From NCBI GenBank assembly GCA_009193035.1, contig SWDT01000132.1:1-64000 (forward strand): a DNA stretch of 64,000 nt, given 5' to 3'. Of the stretch, positions 38,340-49,664 are shown one piece after another. The position numbers and the translations under genes were made by a program. Under the pieces are notes generated by a model that was given only the letters and a program-made list of their open reading frames with translations, searched no databases and was not told the origin of the DNA. How positions within the stretch are numbered: the first letter of the stretch is position 1; each line of letters begins with the position of its first letter. This stretch comes from Halicephalobus mephisto. Its lineage: Eukaryota > Nematoda > Chromadorea > Rhabditida > Panagrolaimidae.

Positions 38340-38820
38340 TTTGAAGCAGTTCATATATGAATTTTTCAGAGATGTTTTTAAAAATTGAAAAAACAAAAAT
38401 AATAATATAAATGAGTGACTTTTTTGATTTCATAAGATTTAAAAAACACGAATTATTCGCGACAGAACAAATTTCAACCATTTTTGTTTTTTTTCGACGT
38501 TCCGGAAATAATTTTCAAAGGAATGACTGTCCGGCAATCTTTCTACTTACCTAAATTTCTTCTTATTTTACTATTTTCCCATCGTTTTAGAAGTAATTTA
38601 TATATGAATTTTCCAATAATATCTTCAAGAAATCCAAAAAGAAAATAAATAATACCATATATAAACGACTTTCGACTTCGTAAAGTTTGAATTCCTGAAA
38701 ACCCGCGAGTCACTCGTAACGAGACAAATTTGAATTATTTTTGTCTTTTTTCTCACGTTTCAGTTCAGTTTTCTGAGGAATGACTGACCAACCGTTCTCT
38801 CGCTTACTTAGGTATCGTCT
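38340..38820. repeat. Degenerate tandem duplication, about 240 bp
   Basis: Two diverged copies (about 38340-38578 and 38580-38818) in the divergent promoter region between the 71-aa gene and PGM3. Shared landmarks in order: a CATATATGAATTTTTC block, TATAAATGAGTGAC or TATAAACGAC, CAAATTTGAATT or CAAATTTCAACC, GGAATGACTG, and TACTTACCTA or CTTACTTAGG. Confidence 0.6.
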
Positions 38821-39076
38821 GATTTCGTCATTTATCCTAATTTTCAACTTCCTAGAGTCACCCTGCTTTCTTTATTTCATCTCTAAAACTACAACCACCT
38901 TTTGCTTTATTTTTAATGTAACGAAATTCCTCACTTTTCCTGATTTGGGCGTTTCTTGTTTGTCTTTGAGATTTTTGTCCATATATGGAGTTCCGTGTTA
39001 TCTTTTCCGAAATGGCTTTAATGATGTTTTCGATATATATTATTTCGATTATATTGAATTTTCAGGGTTGTGAACG

Positions 39077-41120
39077 ATGCCTGCTGTGCTTCCGAATTTG
39101 ACTCGTGGGGGAAACGGGTACGGGACCCAGGAAACTACCACCCCGGTGACCCATATGAGGTTCGAATACGGAACTACGGGTTTTCGTATGGCTGACGTGT
39201 ATCTCCCTTGTCCGGTTTTCCGTGTTGCTGTCTATGAAGCCTTGATTACTCTTGAAGCCGCTGTCAACAATGGTAATCCCGTGACTTCTGGAATCATGAT
39301 CACCGCCAGTCACAACATCTTCACCGACAACGGAGCCAAGGCCTATGGACCTGGTGGAATCTACTACACCAAAAACCAGATCCAGAAGGTAACTGAAATC
39401 GTGAACATGTCCGACGAAGAATTCGACAAATATGCCGGAGGGGAATTGCAAGTTTTAAAGAAGGAATTAGAGGCTAGGATCTCCACCGGCAATCTTGGAC
39501 CTTCATACGTCGTCATTGGTTATGACACACGCAAATCCTCTTTTGATCTGGCCAATTATGCCCAAGCAGGAATTGAATTCTTCGATTCTAAGTGGATCTC
39601 CTGCGTCGTTCTTGGTGAGTCTCAAGATTTGATCAAAACTACAACATGATATATGATTTCCGATCTGTTGGTTGTAATTTCATTTACTATTCAGTAGCAA
39701 ACAAGTATTGTATCTTGGAATTTTTCAGATTCTTTTCCGCAATTCAGGTTATATCTGAAATTTTTGCTTTAGAAATTGCAAAATCTTTAACAAATTACAA
39801 GCAATTGTTTAAAAATTGCAAATAATGTTATGTTTAATTTGTTATTCTTCAGCCCGACCTGTTACAACTCCTCTTCACCAAGTGCTGTTGATTTCTAACC
39901 TCGATTTCTCCAAACATGATCCTTTAACTTATTTAGAAGAATATTGCGCTGGATTGGGCCAGTTGATCACTAACTGTAGTGGAAATTTGCAAACTATTGT
40001 CGATTGTGCAAATGGAGTGCCATCACTTTGGGCTAAGTATTACTTTAAACAACATGAAGAAAAATTTTCCGTTGTGAATGAAGATTACGAGAATTTTCCA
40101 AAGTTGAATTCTAATTGTGGTGCTGATTTCGTTAAAACAATTGGTAAACCACCTGAGAGTTGTGAATCTACCGAGGAAAAACAACGTATTGCAAGTCTCG
40201 ATGGAGATGGTGATCGACTGATCTACAGTGTTGTTGATAACAAACATGGAGATTTTCGAGTTTTGGACGGGGATTATCAAGCTATTTTATTTGCTGATTT
40301 TATCTGCAAGGTTTGTTTTAGGTTTTTAAATATTTTTATTTTTCGAAATTATTATAATTTTAGTAATTAAATTTTGAAATTTTATTCATTTTTAAATATT
40401 GTTTTAAATTTTTAAGTTTATTATTTTTAGCATTATCAACCATTTGCTGAAGCTGTTCCTGAACAAGATAGACTATCTTTCGGTATTGCTACTACTCGTT
40501 ATGCTAATGGAGCTTTTGATGATGCGATTGAGAAGTTTAGTGACATTCTAAAAGTCATGAAAGGAGAAACTGGTGTTGCTAATATCAGTGCTTTGGTGAG
40601 GAACATGGATATTGGAATATTTTTTGAATCAAATGGACATGGATCTATTTTCTTCTCTAAAAAAGCAGCAAATTATTTTGAGCGAAAAATTCCTGTTTTA
40701 TATAATTTTATGAAGTTTTTTGAACATCCTGTTGGTGATGGTTTTGCAAATTTGCTTGCGGTGGAATATATTTTGAATGAATGTAATGCTGGAGCTGAAC
40801 AATGGGCAGAATACTTTATTCCGAGAGCTTTTTTGATGAAGAAAATGACAGTTAAAGATTTGAGTCAATACAAACTTGATTCTTTGAAGCCGCATTTGCT
40901 TGAACGTCCAGAAATAATTCGTCATTATACAAGAATTACAATGAGAGATCATCCATATTGTAGAATTTATATTCGTCCATCAGGAACAGAACCTGTACTT
41001 CGAATCTATGTTGAAGGGGAAGATGATAAACAAGCGGAAGAATTCATGATTGGTGTTGAGAATATTATTAAAAGTTTCGAAAGTAATCCTTCAGAAAGTT
41101 CTCCATATCTTATTGAGTAG
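39077..41120 (+). CDS. PGM3: Phosphoacetylglucosamine mutase (AGM1/PGM3)
   Basis: Converts GlcNAc-6-phosphate to GlcNAc-1-phosphate, the step before UDP-GlcNAc synthesis (chitin, N-glycans). Exons: 39077-39614, 39853-40310 and 40431-41120 (561 aa). The phosphoserine loop is ITASHN (Ser at about residue 78). The metal-binding loop is SLDGDGDRLIY in exon 2. The sugar/phosphate loop RPSGTEPVLRIYVEG is near the C-terminus. FEYGTTGFRM at the N-terminus fits the family. Exon 1 uses more C-ending codons than exons 2-3. A TTTTCAG acceptor at about 39064 precedes the ATG. It is the first gene of a probable two-gene operon with RPAP1. Confidence 0.95.
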
Positions 41121-41285
41121 AGTTTACCTGTGATTAACTTGTTTTATGTAAAGTGCAATTTTCTGTTTTTATGTATTATTGTGCATATCATGAATAACTG
41201 ATAATTTTAGAAATTTAAAAAAAAAATTGGTTTAATTTCCAGTTTATTTTTAAAAGTTTTAGTTTTTAAATTTTCTGTTTTTTAG

Positions 41286-43473
41286 ATGTCAGAATCAGAT
41301 GAAGAAAATCCAGTGACTTCAGTTCTTGAGAAATATCCAGGTTATTTTGATAAACCTGATCTTGTTGTACCGTTTACGGTAGATAATGAAGATGACGATA
41401 TTGCTGATGAAAATGCAGATTTTCCGGAATCTATTAAACTTGGTGAATATTTTGAAATAACGGATGAAGAAAGAAATGGAAAAAGTTTATTTTCTTTTGC
41501 TATGGAAAATTTAAAAAAATCTCAATGTGATACTGTAGTTTCGAATTTTGAAGAATTGCCAAGTTCATTTGGGACTGATAATGATTATAAAATTTCACAA
41601 ATGTCTCAAGAAGAAATTGCGGAAGCTAAAGCTGAAATTTACGAAAAACTTTCTCCTGAATCAATCCAATTTTTACTTAATCGAAAGTCAAAAGTCAAGA
41701 CGGAAGCCAAATTTGAACAAAAAAATAAAAAAAGTTTGTTAAAATTTAAATTAGATAAAATATATAGTAATTTTTAGTATCAGCTTTTCGTCGAAATCGA
41801 TTACTTCAACAAGGCATCAAAGTGGAAGAAGAAGAAAAAATTCCAAAATCTGTAGAAGAAGGTGTAAAAAATTTGGAATTTTTTGATCCTAGTGAAGCTG
41901 GTAATGAGGAAGAAGGTCATAGAAATTCTCGATTGGCCATTGTAAGTTTATATTTTTTAAAATTAGAATTTAAAGAATTCCTGCAAAAAAAGATAAATTT
42001 GGTGATTTTATAATAATTTTTAAATTTAAATTCTGAAATTTTATAAAAATATTGATTTTTAATTTTTATATTTATATGATTTTGGAATTTTTGTGCAAAA
42101 AAGAAACTGTAGAAATGATAAAAATGGCAAATTTGGCAATTTACAACGGAATTGATTTTTTAAATTTAAATTCTAAGATTTTAAGCAATGTTGGAAATTT
42201 GCATCAAGATGATTTTTATAAAATTATTTTAAATTTTGAAATGATGATTTTAATTGTTTTATTATAGAATGCAGTTCAAATGGATCTTGCATTGAAATCT
42301 TTTGCATTATCTGCTTCTAGACCGATGAATGCGTGGTTGGAATTATTCGAAAAATTAAAGAAATGGAATTGTTTATCATCTGATCATAAATTAGTTCATC
42401 GTGCTAGAGATTTGGCTTTGGATATCCGGAATCTGTACCTGGAAGAATATGCCACAGGCGAAAAGACAACAAAATATCAGTTTGCTCGAGATGTGAATCC
42501 TATGACGGATGGATGTTGGATATTTGTTCCAATAAGGAGGATTATTAATGTTATTGAAGATCAACAAAGAGTGCCTAATCGAGATGACTTGGATATTGTT
42601 CGATTGACGTTATTGTTTTCTATATGGTTTTTGAAAAAACAAGATACTCTTTTTGAAATGTTTGCAGTTCCGTCGGATGTAGCAGTGTATATTGCTGAAG
42701 TATTCGTTTTAGGACCGGAAATATATGCTGATGAGGAAGTTTCTGAAATGCTTCATGTGTGGTTGGATGATTACTTGATTCCTAAAGGCTTGAATCAGAA
42801 ACTTAGTTTTGCACGTAATAGACCAATAGCAAAGTTGACTGAATTTCAACCTTTGTGAGTTAATTTTGAATATTTTTATATCGAAATTTTGATTATTTTT
42901 ATGCAATAGTTTTTTAGTGTTTTTATATCTGAATTTCTTCGTTTATATACAAGTTTTTAGTTTTACTGATCTTATTGAAAAGTATAAAGAACATGGTGGT
43001 GGTCAAAGAAACTTTTTCCGGATGATTATGGTATTTGCCGTGATGAATTCTATTTCAATGGATGGGATTCTGGCGTTGGAACATATATTTAATCCTAGTG
43101 CCGCTGTTGTTAGACAAGTTGATATTTCTTTGAAAGATATGGATCCATTTATCAACTATACGAAGAAAAGTAGGAAAAATGAGAATTTTTTCATAAATGG
43201 GGATGAATATCAAGAATGTTTTGAAGAATATTTGAAATTATTGAAATTTTACACGGGTATTATTATTAATGAAGATGTGACGGAGAACAGGAATCCTGGT
43301 GTTTATTTTCTGGCCTATACTGAGTTGAATTTGTTTGTGGATTTTTGGAATTCTAAGGTAAAATTTAAAAAAAATTAAATTTTTAAATAGTTTTTTAGGA
43401 TAAACCCAAATCTGAAGCCATTGACAGTTTTGTAAATCAACTGAAAGATCGTATACCGGGAATTGGAAATTAG
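41286..43473 (+). CDS. RPAP1: RNA polymerase II-associated protein 1 (RPAP1) homologue
   Basis: RPAP1 links RNA polymerase II to assembly and nuclear-import factors and to Mediator-dependent transcription. Exons: 41286-41733, 41778-41941, 42268-42854, 42961-43357 and 43399-43473 (556 aa). The RPAP1_N motif is clear (MSQEEIAEAKAEIYEKLSPE, then IQFLLNR), preceded by an acidic N-terminus. The rest is helical (TDLIEKYKEHGGGQRNF) and ends IPGIGN. The protein is much shorter than the human one (about 1,400 aa), so it is a reduced nematode form. The start follows TTTTTTAG directly and lies 165 bp after the PGM3 stop, the spacing expected of an SL2-type downstream operon gene. Its stop is 23 bp from the stop of the convergent 107-aa gene. 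Confidence 0.85.
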
Positions 43474-43495
43474 TAGTTTTTATTTTTTGAATTTA

Positions 43496-43858
43496 TTAAA
43501 CTGCCAAATCGTAATGTGGAGGTATTTGAGCGACTAATTGGTAATCAAAATAGAGACAACCGTTTATAAGGGTTACTGTACGGCCTTCGGCTTTGGCTCT
43601 TCTGACTTCTGATTCTATCCGATCTATGTCAACAGGAGGGTAAGCACCAACCAAGGCCCCGGCTTGCTGCATCATCATAGCTACACCGAGTCCGACTCCC
43701 ATGGTTCTGAAAAATTTTTGTAAAAAAATAAAAAAAAAATAAAATTACGATGTTGCTCGTCTTCGACCTTGAAATAGTCCTTGTCGTTCTTCTATAGAAG
43801 CTCTATTTTGCTGACGGCATTTTTCTTCATCATTGGAAGATGAAAAACAACTGCCCAT
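43496..43858 (-). CDS. Small acylated protein of unknown function, 107 aa
   Basis: Two exons, 43858-43749 and 43706-43496. The product begins MGSCFSSSN, a strong N-myristoylation site (Gly2, Ser6) with a Cys at position 4 for palmitoylation, so membrane attachment is likely. The middle is a glycine/alanine/methionine-rich segment (GVGLGVAMMMQQAGALVGA). The C-terminal 45 residues (DIDRIESEVRRAKAEGRTV, LINGCLYFDYQL) are well formed and may be a small conserved domain. I do not recognise the family. An AATAAA (43497-43492) overlaps the stop codon. Its 3' end is only 23 bp from RPAP1. Confidence 0.75.
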
Positions 43859-44469
43859 TTGGATATTTGGATTTGAAGAAGTAGAAACAGTTTTTGAGTT
43901 GGAGAAAGTAGATTTTTTTAGATCATTAATTAAGATGAAAACTGACAAATTCACTTGTTTGAAGAATTGGATTTGGAATATTTAGATAAATTCCAAAAAT
44001 TCTAAAAAATTAAAAGTACTTTTTTAACGCGAATTTTTGGATTTTCAGTTGTGTTACTGTAGAGAATTTAAAATGGAAATTTTTAGAAAGTATTCTCGAC
44101 ACGAATTTTTGAAAATTTTTGTTACTGAGAAAATTTAAAATAAAGTTTTTGCAAAATTTTCTCGACACGGATTTTTAAGAACTTTTAAGAACTACAGTAA
44201 CCTACGGAATAATTTTGGATTTGAATGACAGTTACTTCGTAGTCAATTATATTATAAAATGTCAAAAAATAAATTTTTTTAGCACGAATTTTGAAATTTT
44301 AAGATTTAAAAAATTAAAGAAAAAAAAGTCGATTTTTGTAAAATTTTCAGTTTTGTCATTTCCAAAAATTTTTCTTATTTTATGTAGGAATTTCGAAAAA
44401 TAATTTTCTTTCAAAATAGTTTTAACGTGAATTTTTGGAATTTCGATTAAAAAAATAAAAAAACGAATG
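43859..44469. other. Intergenic, diverged repeat modules only
   Basis: Contains the CTCGACACGAATTTTTGAAAATTT / CTACAGTAACCTACGGAATAAT wording of the lectin-intron repeat in diverged form. No gene seen. Confidence 0.4.
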
Positions 44470-45130
44470 TATTTTAATAAGAATTGCCAATTTTACCATT
44501 TTTTCCACTTTTTCCGCCCTCGTTCCTTTCACGCGGGAATTTGAAAATTCCAAAAAAAGATGTTTTCAAAAAATTTTTCAATCATCACTTTTGGAAAAGA
44601 TCCAAAATTTAGGTAAAAAAAATTTAAAAAAGCAAGTCAATTTAGTTAAAAATCATCAAGTTTATTTTTTTCGAATTTCATAAAATTCTATTTTACGTGA
44701 AAATTCAAAAATAAAAAAAATTACGAAATAGTTTTAAAACGAATTTTCGGAAATAAAAATTCAAAAAAAAACGAAAGTCGATTTTTGTAGAATTGTCAAT
44801 TTTATTTTTTTAAAGCTCTATTTTACGTGAAAATTCAAAAATAAAAAAAAATTACGAAATAGTTTTAACACGAATTTTCGGAATTTTACAAATTTTAAAA
44901 TTTAAGTAAAAAAATTCAAAAAAAACGAAAGTCGATTTTTGTAGAATTATCAACTTTTTTAAAAATTTCTATTTTACGCGAGAATTGAAAAATAAAAAAA
45001 ATTACGGAATAGTTTTAACAAAAATTTTTGGAAATAAAAATTTAAAAAAAAAGAAAGTCGATTTTTGTAGAATTATCAACTTTTTTAAAAAGTTCTACTT
45101 TGCGCGGGAACTTAGAAATTTGAAAAAATA
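44470..45130. repeat. Tandem array, about 125 bp unit, related to intron repeat A/B
   Basis: The first part (44490-44620) carries the A/B landmarks: GCCAATTTTACCATTTTTTC, CACGCGGGAATTTGAAAATTC, GGAAAAGATCCAAAATTTAG. Then about three copies of a unit with GTCGATTTTTGTAGAATT, CTATTTTACG, AATTCAAAAATA and ACGAAATAGTTTTAACACGA. It is intergenic, unlike copies A and B. Confidence 0.7.
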
Positions 45131-46803
45131 TCTATCATGTTTTTTAAATTATAACGATTGTGACTAATAAAAATTGACTTTGTCTTTGAAAATATTTGGA
45201 CAGGAAACGAAAAAAAAATTGAATTTTACAGAACGCGAGTGAAAAACGATAAACGGTGGCTTGAGGGTCAGAAGCCCCATAAATCCACTAACAGACAACA
45301 AGATTAGGCGGAAAGTTATTGGGACTAGAGAAAACTCCTTAGTCAAATTGTGTAAATTTTATAAAACGAGTGATGGGGGAGCAAAATTGAAAGGAAGTTC
45401 CTCCATATTCCGGCAAAACTTTAAAGAACAAGAGCTTCGAAAATTCCCTAATTGACTCCCGGTTGTGACCCTAAACAAAAATGTTTCTGCTTTTATGTAT
45501 TATTTATGCCACCAAGGACAACCAAATCAATATTTTCAAATTGTTTTACGTTAATTTCAATAACAATCGTTTTTGAATTTTTTTTAAAGTGTTTAAGAAT
45601 TACGAAACTCTTTAAATTTTGGAATTTTGCAAGATTTAATGGAAATTTCGGAAGTTTATAGAACGCAAAAGAAGGTTCCAGAATGTAATGAAAGTTGATA
45701 GAATACGGTAGAGAATTTCTGAAATCTTTCGAAATTCATTAAGTTTCTGAAATTTTATAGAGTACAGTATAATATTTCTAAAATTTTTTGAAATTCATTA
45801 AGCTTCTGAAATTTTATAGAGTACAGTAGAGGGTTTCTGAAAATTTTTGAAATTCATTAAGTTTCTGAAATTTTATAGAATACGGTAGATGATTTCTGAA
45901 AATTTTTGAAATTTTTCGGAACTTTTTGAAACTTTTGGGAATTGATAGAATACGGTATAATATTTTTGAAATCTTTCGAAGTTCATTAAATTTCTGAAAT
46001 TTTATACAGTACGGTAGAGGATTTCTGAAATGTTGAAAATCTAATAAAAAACTCCAAAATCTTCAAAAATTTTATAGAAATTTTGGAACTTTTTAGAAAT
46101 AATATAAATTTTAAAACTTTTTAGAAATTTATGTAAAATTTTGGAATCTCCAAAAATAATGTAAATTTTTAGGATATTTTCAGAAGTTTCTGTACGTTCT
46201 CAGATTCCAGTGGAAGATTCTATAACTTCTTAGAATGCTTTCAAAACTTTAAAATTTCACACTTTTCCAAAATCCAAAATCAACTTTTACATTTAAAATT
46301 AAAAATTAAAATTTTAAAAAACTGTAAGATTTCATTTTAAAACAATTTCAAAACAAATTTCTCATTGTTACAGTAATACTGTTCAAAGTGTCGTTTCTTC
46401 AATTTATTCCGAATTGAAACTTGAGTAATTAAACCGCTGTTATTATAAACGTACTGTAAAATACAACCGCAACATGATCGATAAATTTTTGTTAAAACTG
46501 TTAATAATCTTTCTTGATAGGTGGCATTATCGCTGTTCCGATCGGATACGGTAATTAATATTTTTTAAAAACATTAATATTTTTAAAAATAGTAATTGAT
46601 TTTTTTTTAAGAACATTAATTAATATTTTTTTAAAATAGTAATTAATATTTTTTAAAAACATTAATATTTTTAAAAATAGTAATTGATTTTTTTAAAAAT
46701 AGTAATTGATTTTTTTAAAAATAGTAATTAATATTTCTTAAAATAGTAATTAATATTTTTAAAAATAGAAATTAATATTTTTAAAAATAGTAATTAATGT
46801 TTT
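45131..46803. repeat. Intergenic with two tandem repeats
   Basis: 45700-46040 holds a repeat of about 59 bp (TTCATTAAGTTTCTGAAATT, TTATAGAGTACAGTA) in about five copies. 46540-46800 holds a TAATTAATATTTTTAAAAAT microsatellite-like run that reaches the stop codon of the lectin gene. No gene seen. Confidence 0.75.
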
Positions 46804-49664
46804 TTAAGAACAGTAATTGTCAGTATCGCAGCTGTTGGTTTGGCAAATGTAGAGCTTGTTGGCGGACCAGCAGTTTTCGTTGGTCCATCCGAAGATGTTT
46901 CCGATGATGTTCGCGTTGCGGACACAGACACCCGCCCCTGTGTTCGGATAGTGTACGTTCCAATTATCATATCCACTCAGCTGAAAATTAACAATTAATA
47001 AAACTGAAAAATTCTCTCGAGAAGAATTTCAAAATTTTTTAATCAAGACCCAAAATAATAAAATTTATTTTTTGTAATTCTTAAAAAAATCATGTTTGTG
47101 ATATATTATAAAAAATCAAAAATAAATTTTCCACAAAATCGTCTCGACACGAATTTCTAGAAGTTTTTAGAGGCTACAGTAATCTACGAAATGATTTCGA
47201 GTTTTGGTAATGATCATTTCGTAATCAATCATATATTTGAAAATTCATATATCGACTTTTTTACGAAATTGTTTCATCACGAATTTCTAAAAGTTTTTAG
47301 AAACTACAGTAATCTACAAAATGATTTCGAGTTTTGGTAATGATCACTTCGTAATCAATCATATATTTGAAAATTCATATATCGACTTTTTTACGAAATT
47401 ATTTCATAACGAATTTCTAAAAGTTTTTAGAAACTACAGTAATCTACAAAATGATTTCGAGTTTTGGTAATGATCATTTCGTAATATTATACAATTTTGA
47501 AATTAATCATGTAGTCTAAAAATCAAAAATGGGTTTTTTCGAAATTGTCTCGACACGAAATTTCGGAGATTACAGTAGACCAAAAGTTTATTTCTTATGA
47601 TTGATTTCTAACCATATTCGTCTTAGATGGAGTTGAAGACTTCTAGATTACGGTATATAAAACACGTACTGCTCTATATACCCTCAGGGCTTTTGTGTGA
47701 AATCATAGGTGTTCGAAAAATCATATTACAGTTACAGTAACCTTATGGGAAACTCGTCATTTTTGTTTTAAAAATAAATTACTCACTGGAACTTTGGGTT
47801 GTCCAGAGGGTTGTTCCCAGTAGTAGCCGCCGTTGACGTAGGACAACCCGATGTGGTACTCGTAATTTCCGTTTAAAGATTGATTTTTGACATAAGCAAG
47901 ATTAAAACTGTGTTTTTCTGAACTGAATTCAGTAACCAAATAAGCATTCTGAGCTTCACTTTGACACGACATTTTGGCCGGAGTCCAGCCAGCGGCAATA
48001 CTGGCGTAATAAAGACACAAACCGTATACTCTGGATTTGTCGTCGTAGAAATTTGTCTTATATTGCATCCAATTTCCGCGACAGAAACAATTTGCTTGAC
48101 AAAATTTGTCGAAAATAGTCGGAATTAAATCCGTTTGACTGTTTGTCAGATTGAATCCAGGATAAGCCAATTCAGAAACCTTCAAGACATCTGAAGACGT
48201 CATTCTTTGGGAGAAGGATACAGTAATCAATTTAACATTGTCTGAAATCAGCGAATTCGCCATCGGCAATGGATCATTGTATCCATTATTGCTGAAAAGT
48301 AAAAAAATTAAAAATTATTTAAAAAAAGTAAAAATTTTAAATTATTTAAAAAAGTAAAAAAATTAAAAATTAAAAAAACATTTTAAAAACTAAATTTTTT
48401 TAATATGTAAATTTTAAAAATCTTCAAAAACAATTAAAATTTAAAAGATTTTTAATTTCAATGATTTTTTAAATTTTCAAAACTGTTTAAATTTGAAAAA
48501 TTTTTAATTTTAATAATTTTTTAAATTTGAAAAATTTCAATTTTAATGATTTTTGAAATTTTAAAAATATTAAAATTACCGTACTTGTAAGCAGAAGTGA
48601 ATAAAATGACGACACTTCGTCTGTTGGGTCCTTGTTTGACAGTATCGAGCAAATTTGAAGCCGTCTGGAGGCCAGAAAGGATGTTAACTCCTCGGACACT
48701 TGTGCTGGCCCTGATCGAGTACAATTTCGTTCCAAAATCATCAGCATTTGAAAAAGTTGTCAAATCAGCAACTACAGTAGCCACGTCATTGAAGCTCACG
48801 ATTCCGATTCTGGAAGCCCATCCTCCACTAGGGGACAAATTCAAGTCATGGACTACAGTAAGCAAGGTAGCTTGAATCTAAAAATTATCAAATTTTATTA
48901 TTTTAAAAACTTAAAAATTATTACATTTTATTATTTTAAAAATTCAAAAATTATTAAATTTTGTAATTTTAAAATTTGTTTTATGTAGTTTTATAAGGAT
49001 TCAATCATATTTAAAATATTGCGAAAATTTAAAAAATTAAGTTAATTACGAAATTGTTTCATAACGAATTTCTAAAAGTTTTTAGAAGTTACAGTAATAT
49101 ACGAAATGATTTCAAGTTTTGGTAATGATCACTTCGTAATATTGTACAATTTGGAAATTAATCATGTAGTCTAAAAATCAAAAATGGGTTTTTTCGAAAT
49201 TGTCTCGACACGAAATTTCGGAGATTACGGTAGACCAAAAGTTTATTTCTTATGATTGATTTCTAACCATATTCGTCTTAGATGGAGTTGAAGACTTCTA
49301 GATTACGGTATATAAAACACGTACTGCTCTATATACCCTCAGGGCTTTTGTGTGAAATCAGGTATTCGGAAAATCATATTACAGTTACAGTAACCTTATG
49401 GGAAACCCGTCATTTTTGTTTTAAAAATAAATTACTTACTTGAGAAATGCCTTCTTGGGTCATAGTCAAGGAGTTGTCGATGACGGCAACGATGTCCAGC
49501 CAGATCTTGCTGTGGGTACAGGCGCATTCTCTCTCGACGTCATTGGGAGCAGTAGGTCCCACAGTTGTCCCAGTAGAATCCGACCAGGACGGAGTCGTGG
49601 CCCACAATTGACCAGCTGTCAAACTCAGTAAACTCAAGAAAAAAATAAAGTTGAATTTATTCAT
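46804..49664 (-). CDS. Secreted vWA + C-type lectin protein 1, 399 aa
   Basis: Exons: 49664-49440, 48877-48585, 48291-47787 and 46980-46804. A signal peptide (NFIFFLSLLSLTAG) is followed by a Thr/Ser linker. The von Willebrand A domain opens WLDIVAVIDNSLTM, a MIDAS-like DNSxT, continues with GIVSFND, and ends near the exon 2/3 junction. The C-type lectin domain has MQYKTNFYDDKSRVYGLCLYYA, AAGWTPAKMSC, HIGLSYVNGGYYWEQPSG and CWSANKLYICQ. The architecture is like nematode CLEC proteins expressed in gut or as immune effectors. No calcium-site EPN/QPD plus WND set is seen, so sugar binding is uncertain. Introns 1 and 3 share about 390 bp of near-identical sequence ending at their 5' splice sites. 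A second gene of the same class lies upstream on the same strand. Confidence 0.93.
47138..47786 (+). repeat. Repeat filling most of lectin 1 intron 3
   Basis: About three tandem units of 120-135 bp (CACGAATTTCTAAAAGTTTT, AAACTACAGTAATCTAC, GATTTCGAGTTTTGGTAATG) followed by a unique part with CTTCTAGATTACGGTATATA. From about 47393 to the donor at 47786 it matches 49047-49439 at an estimated 95 percent. Confidence 0.85.
49047..49439 (+). repeat. Repeat at the 5' end of lectin 1 intron 1
   Basis: Near-identical partner of 47393-47786. Both run to the GT of the donor site: ACTCAC against ACTTAC on the plus strand. The core includes copy 6 of the dispersed family (49288-49390). Confidence 0.85.

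Noticed and set aside
45164..45661. Cluster of small ORFs between the 107-aa gene and lectin 1
   Set aside because: No splice partners, no recognisable protein features, and they overlap repeat sequence.
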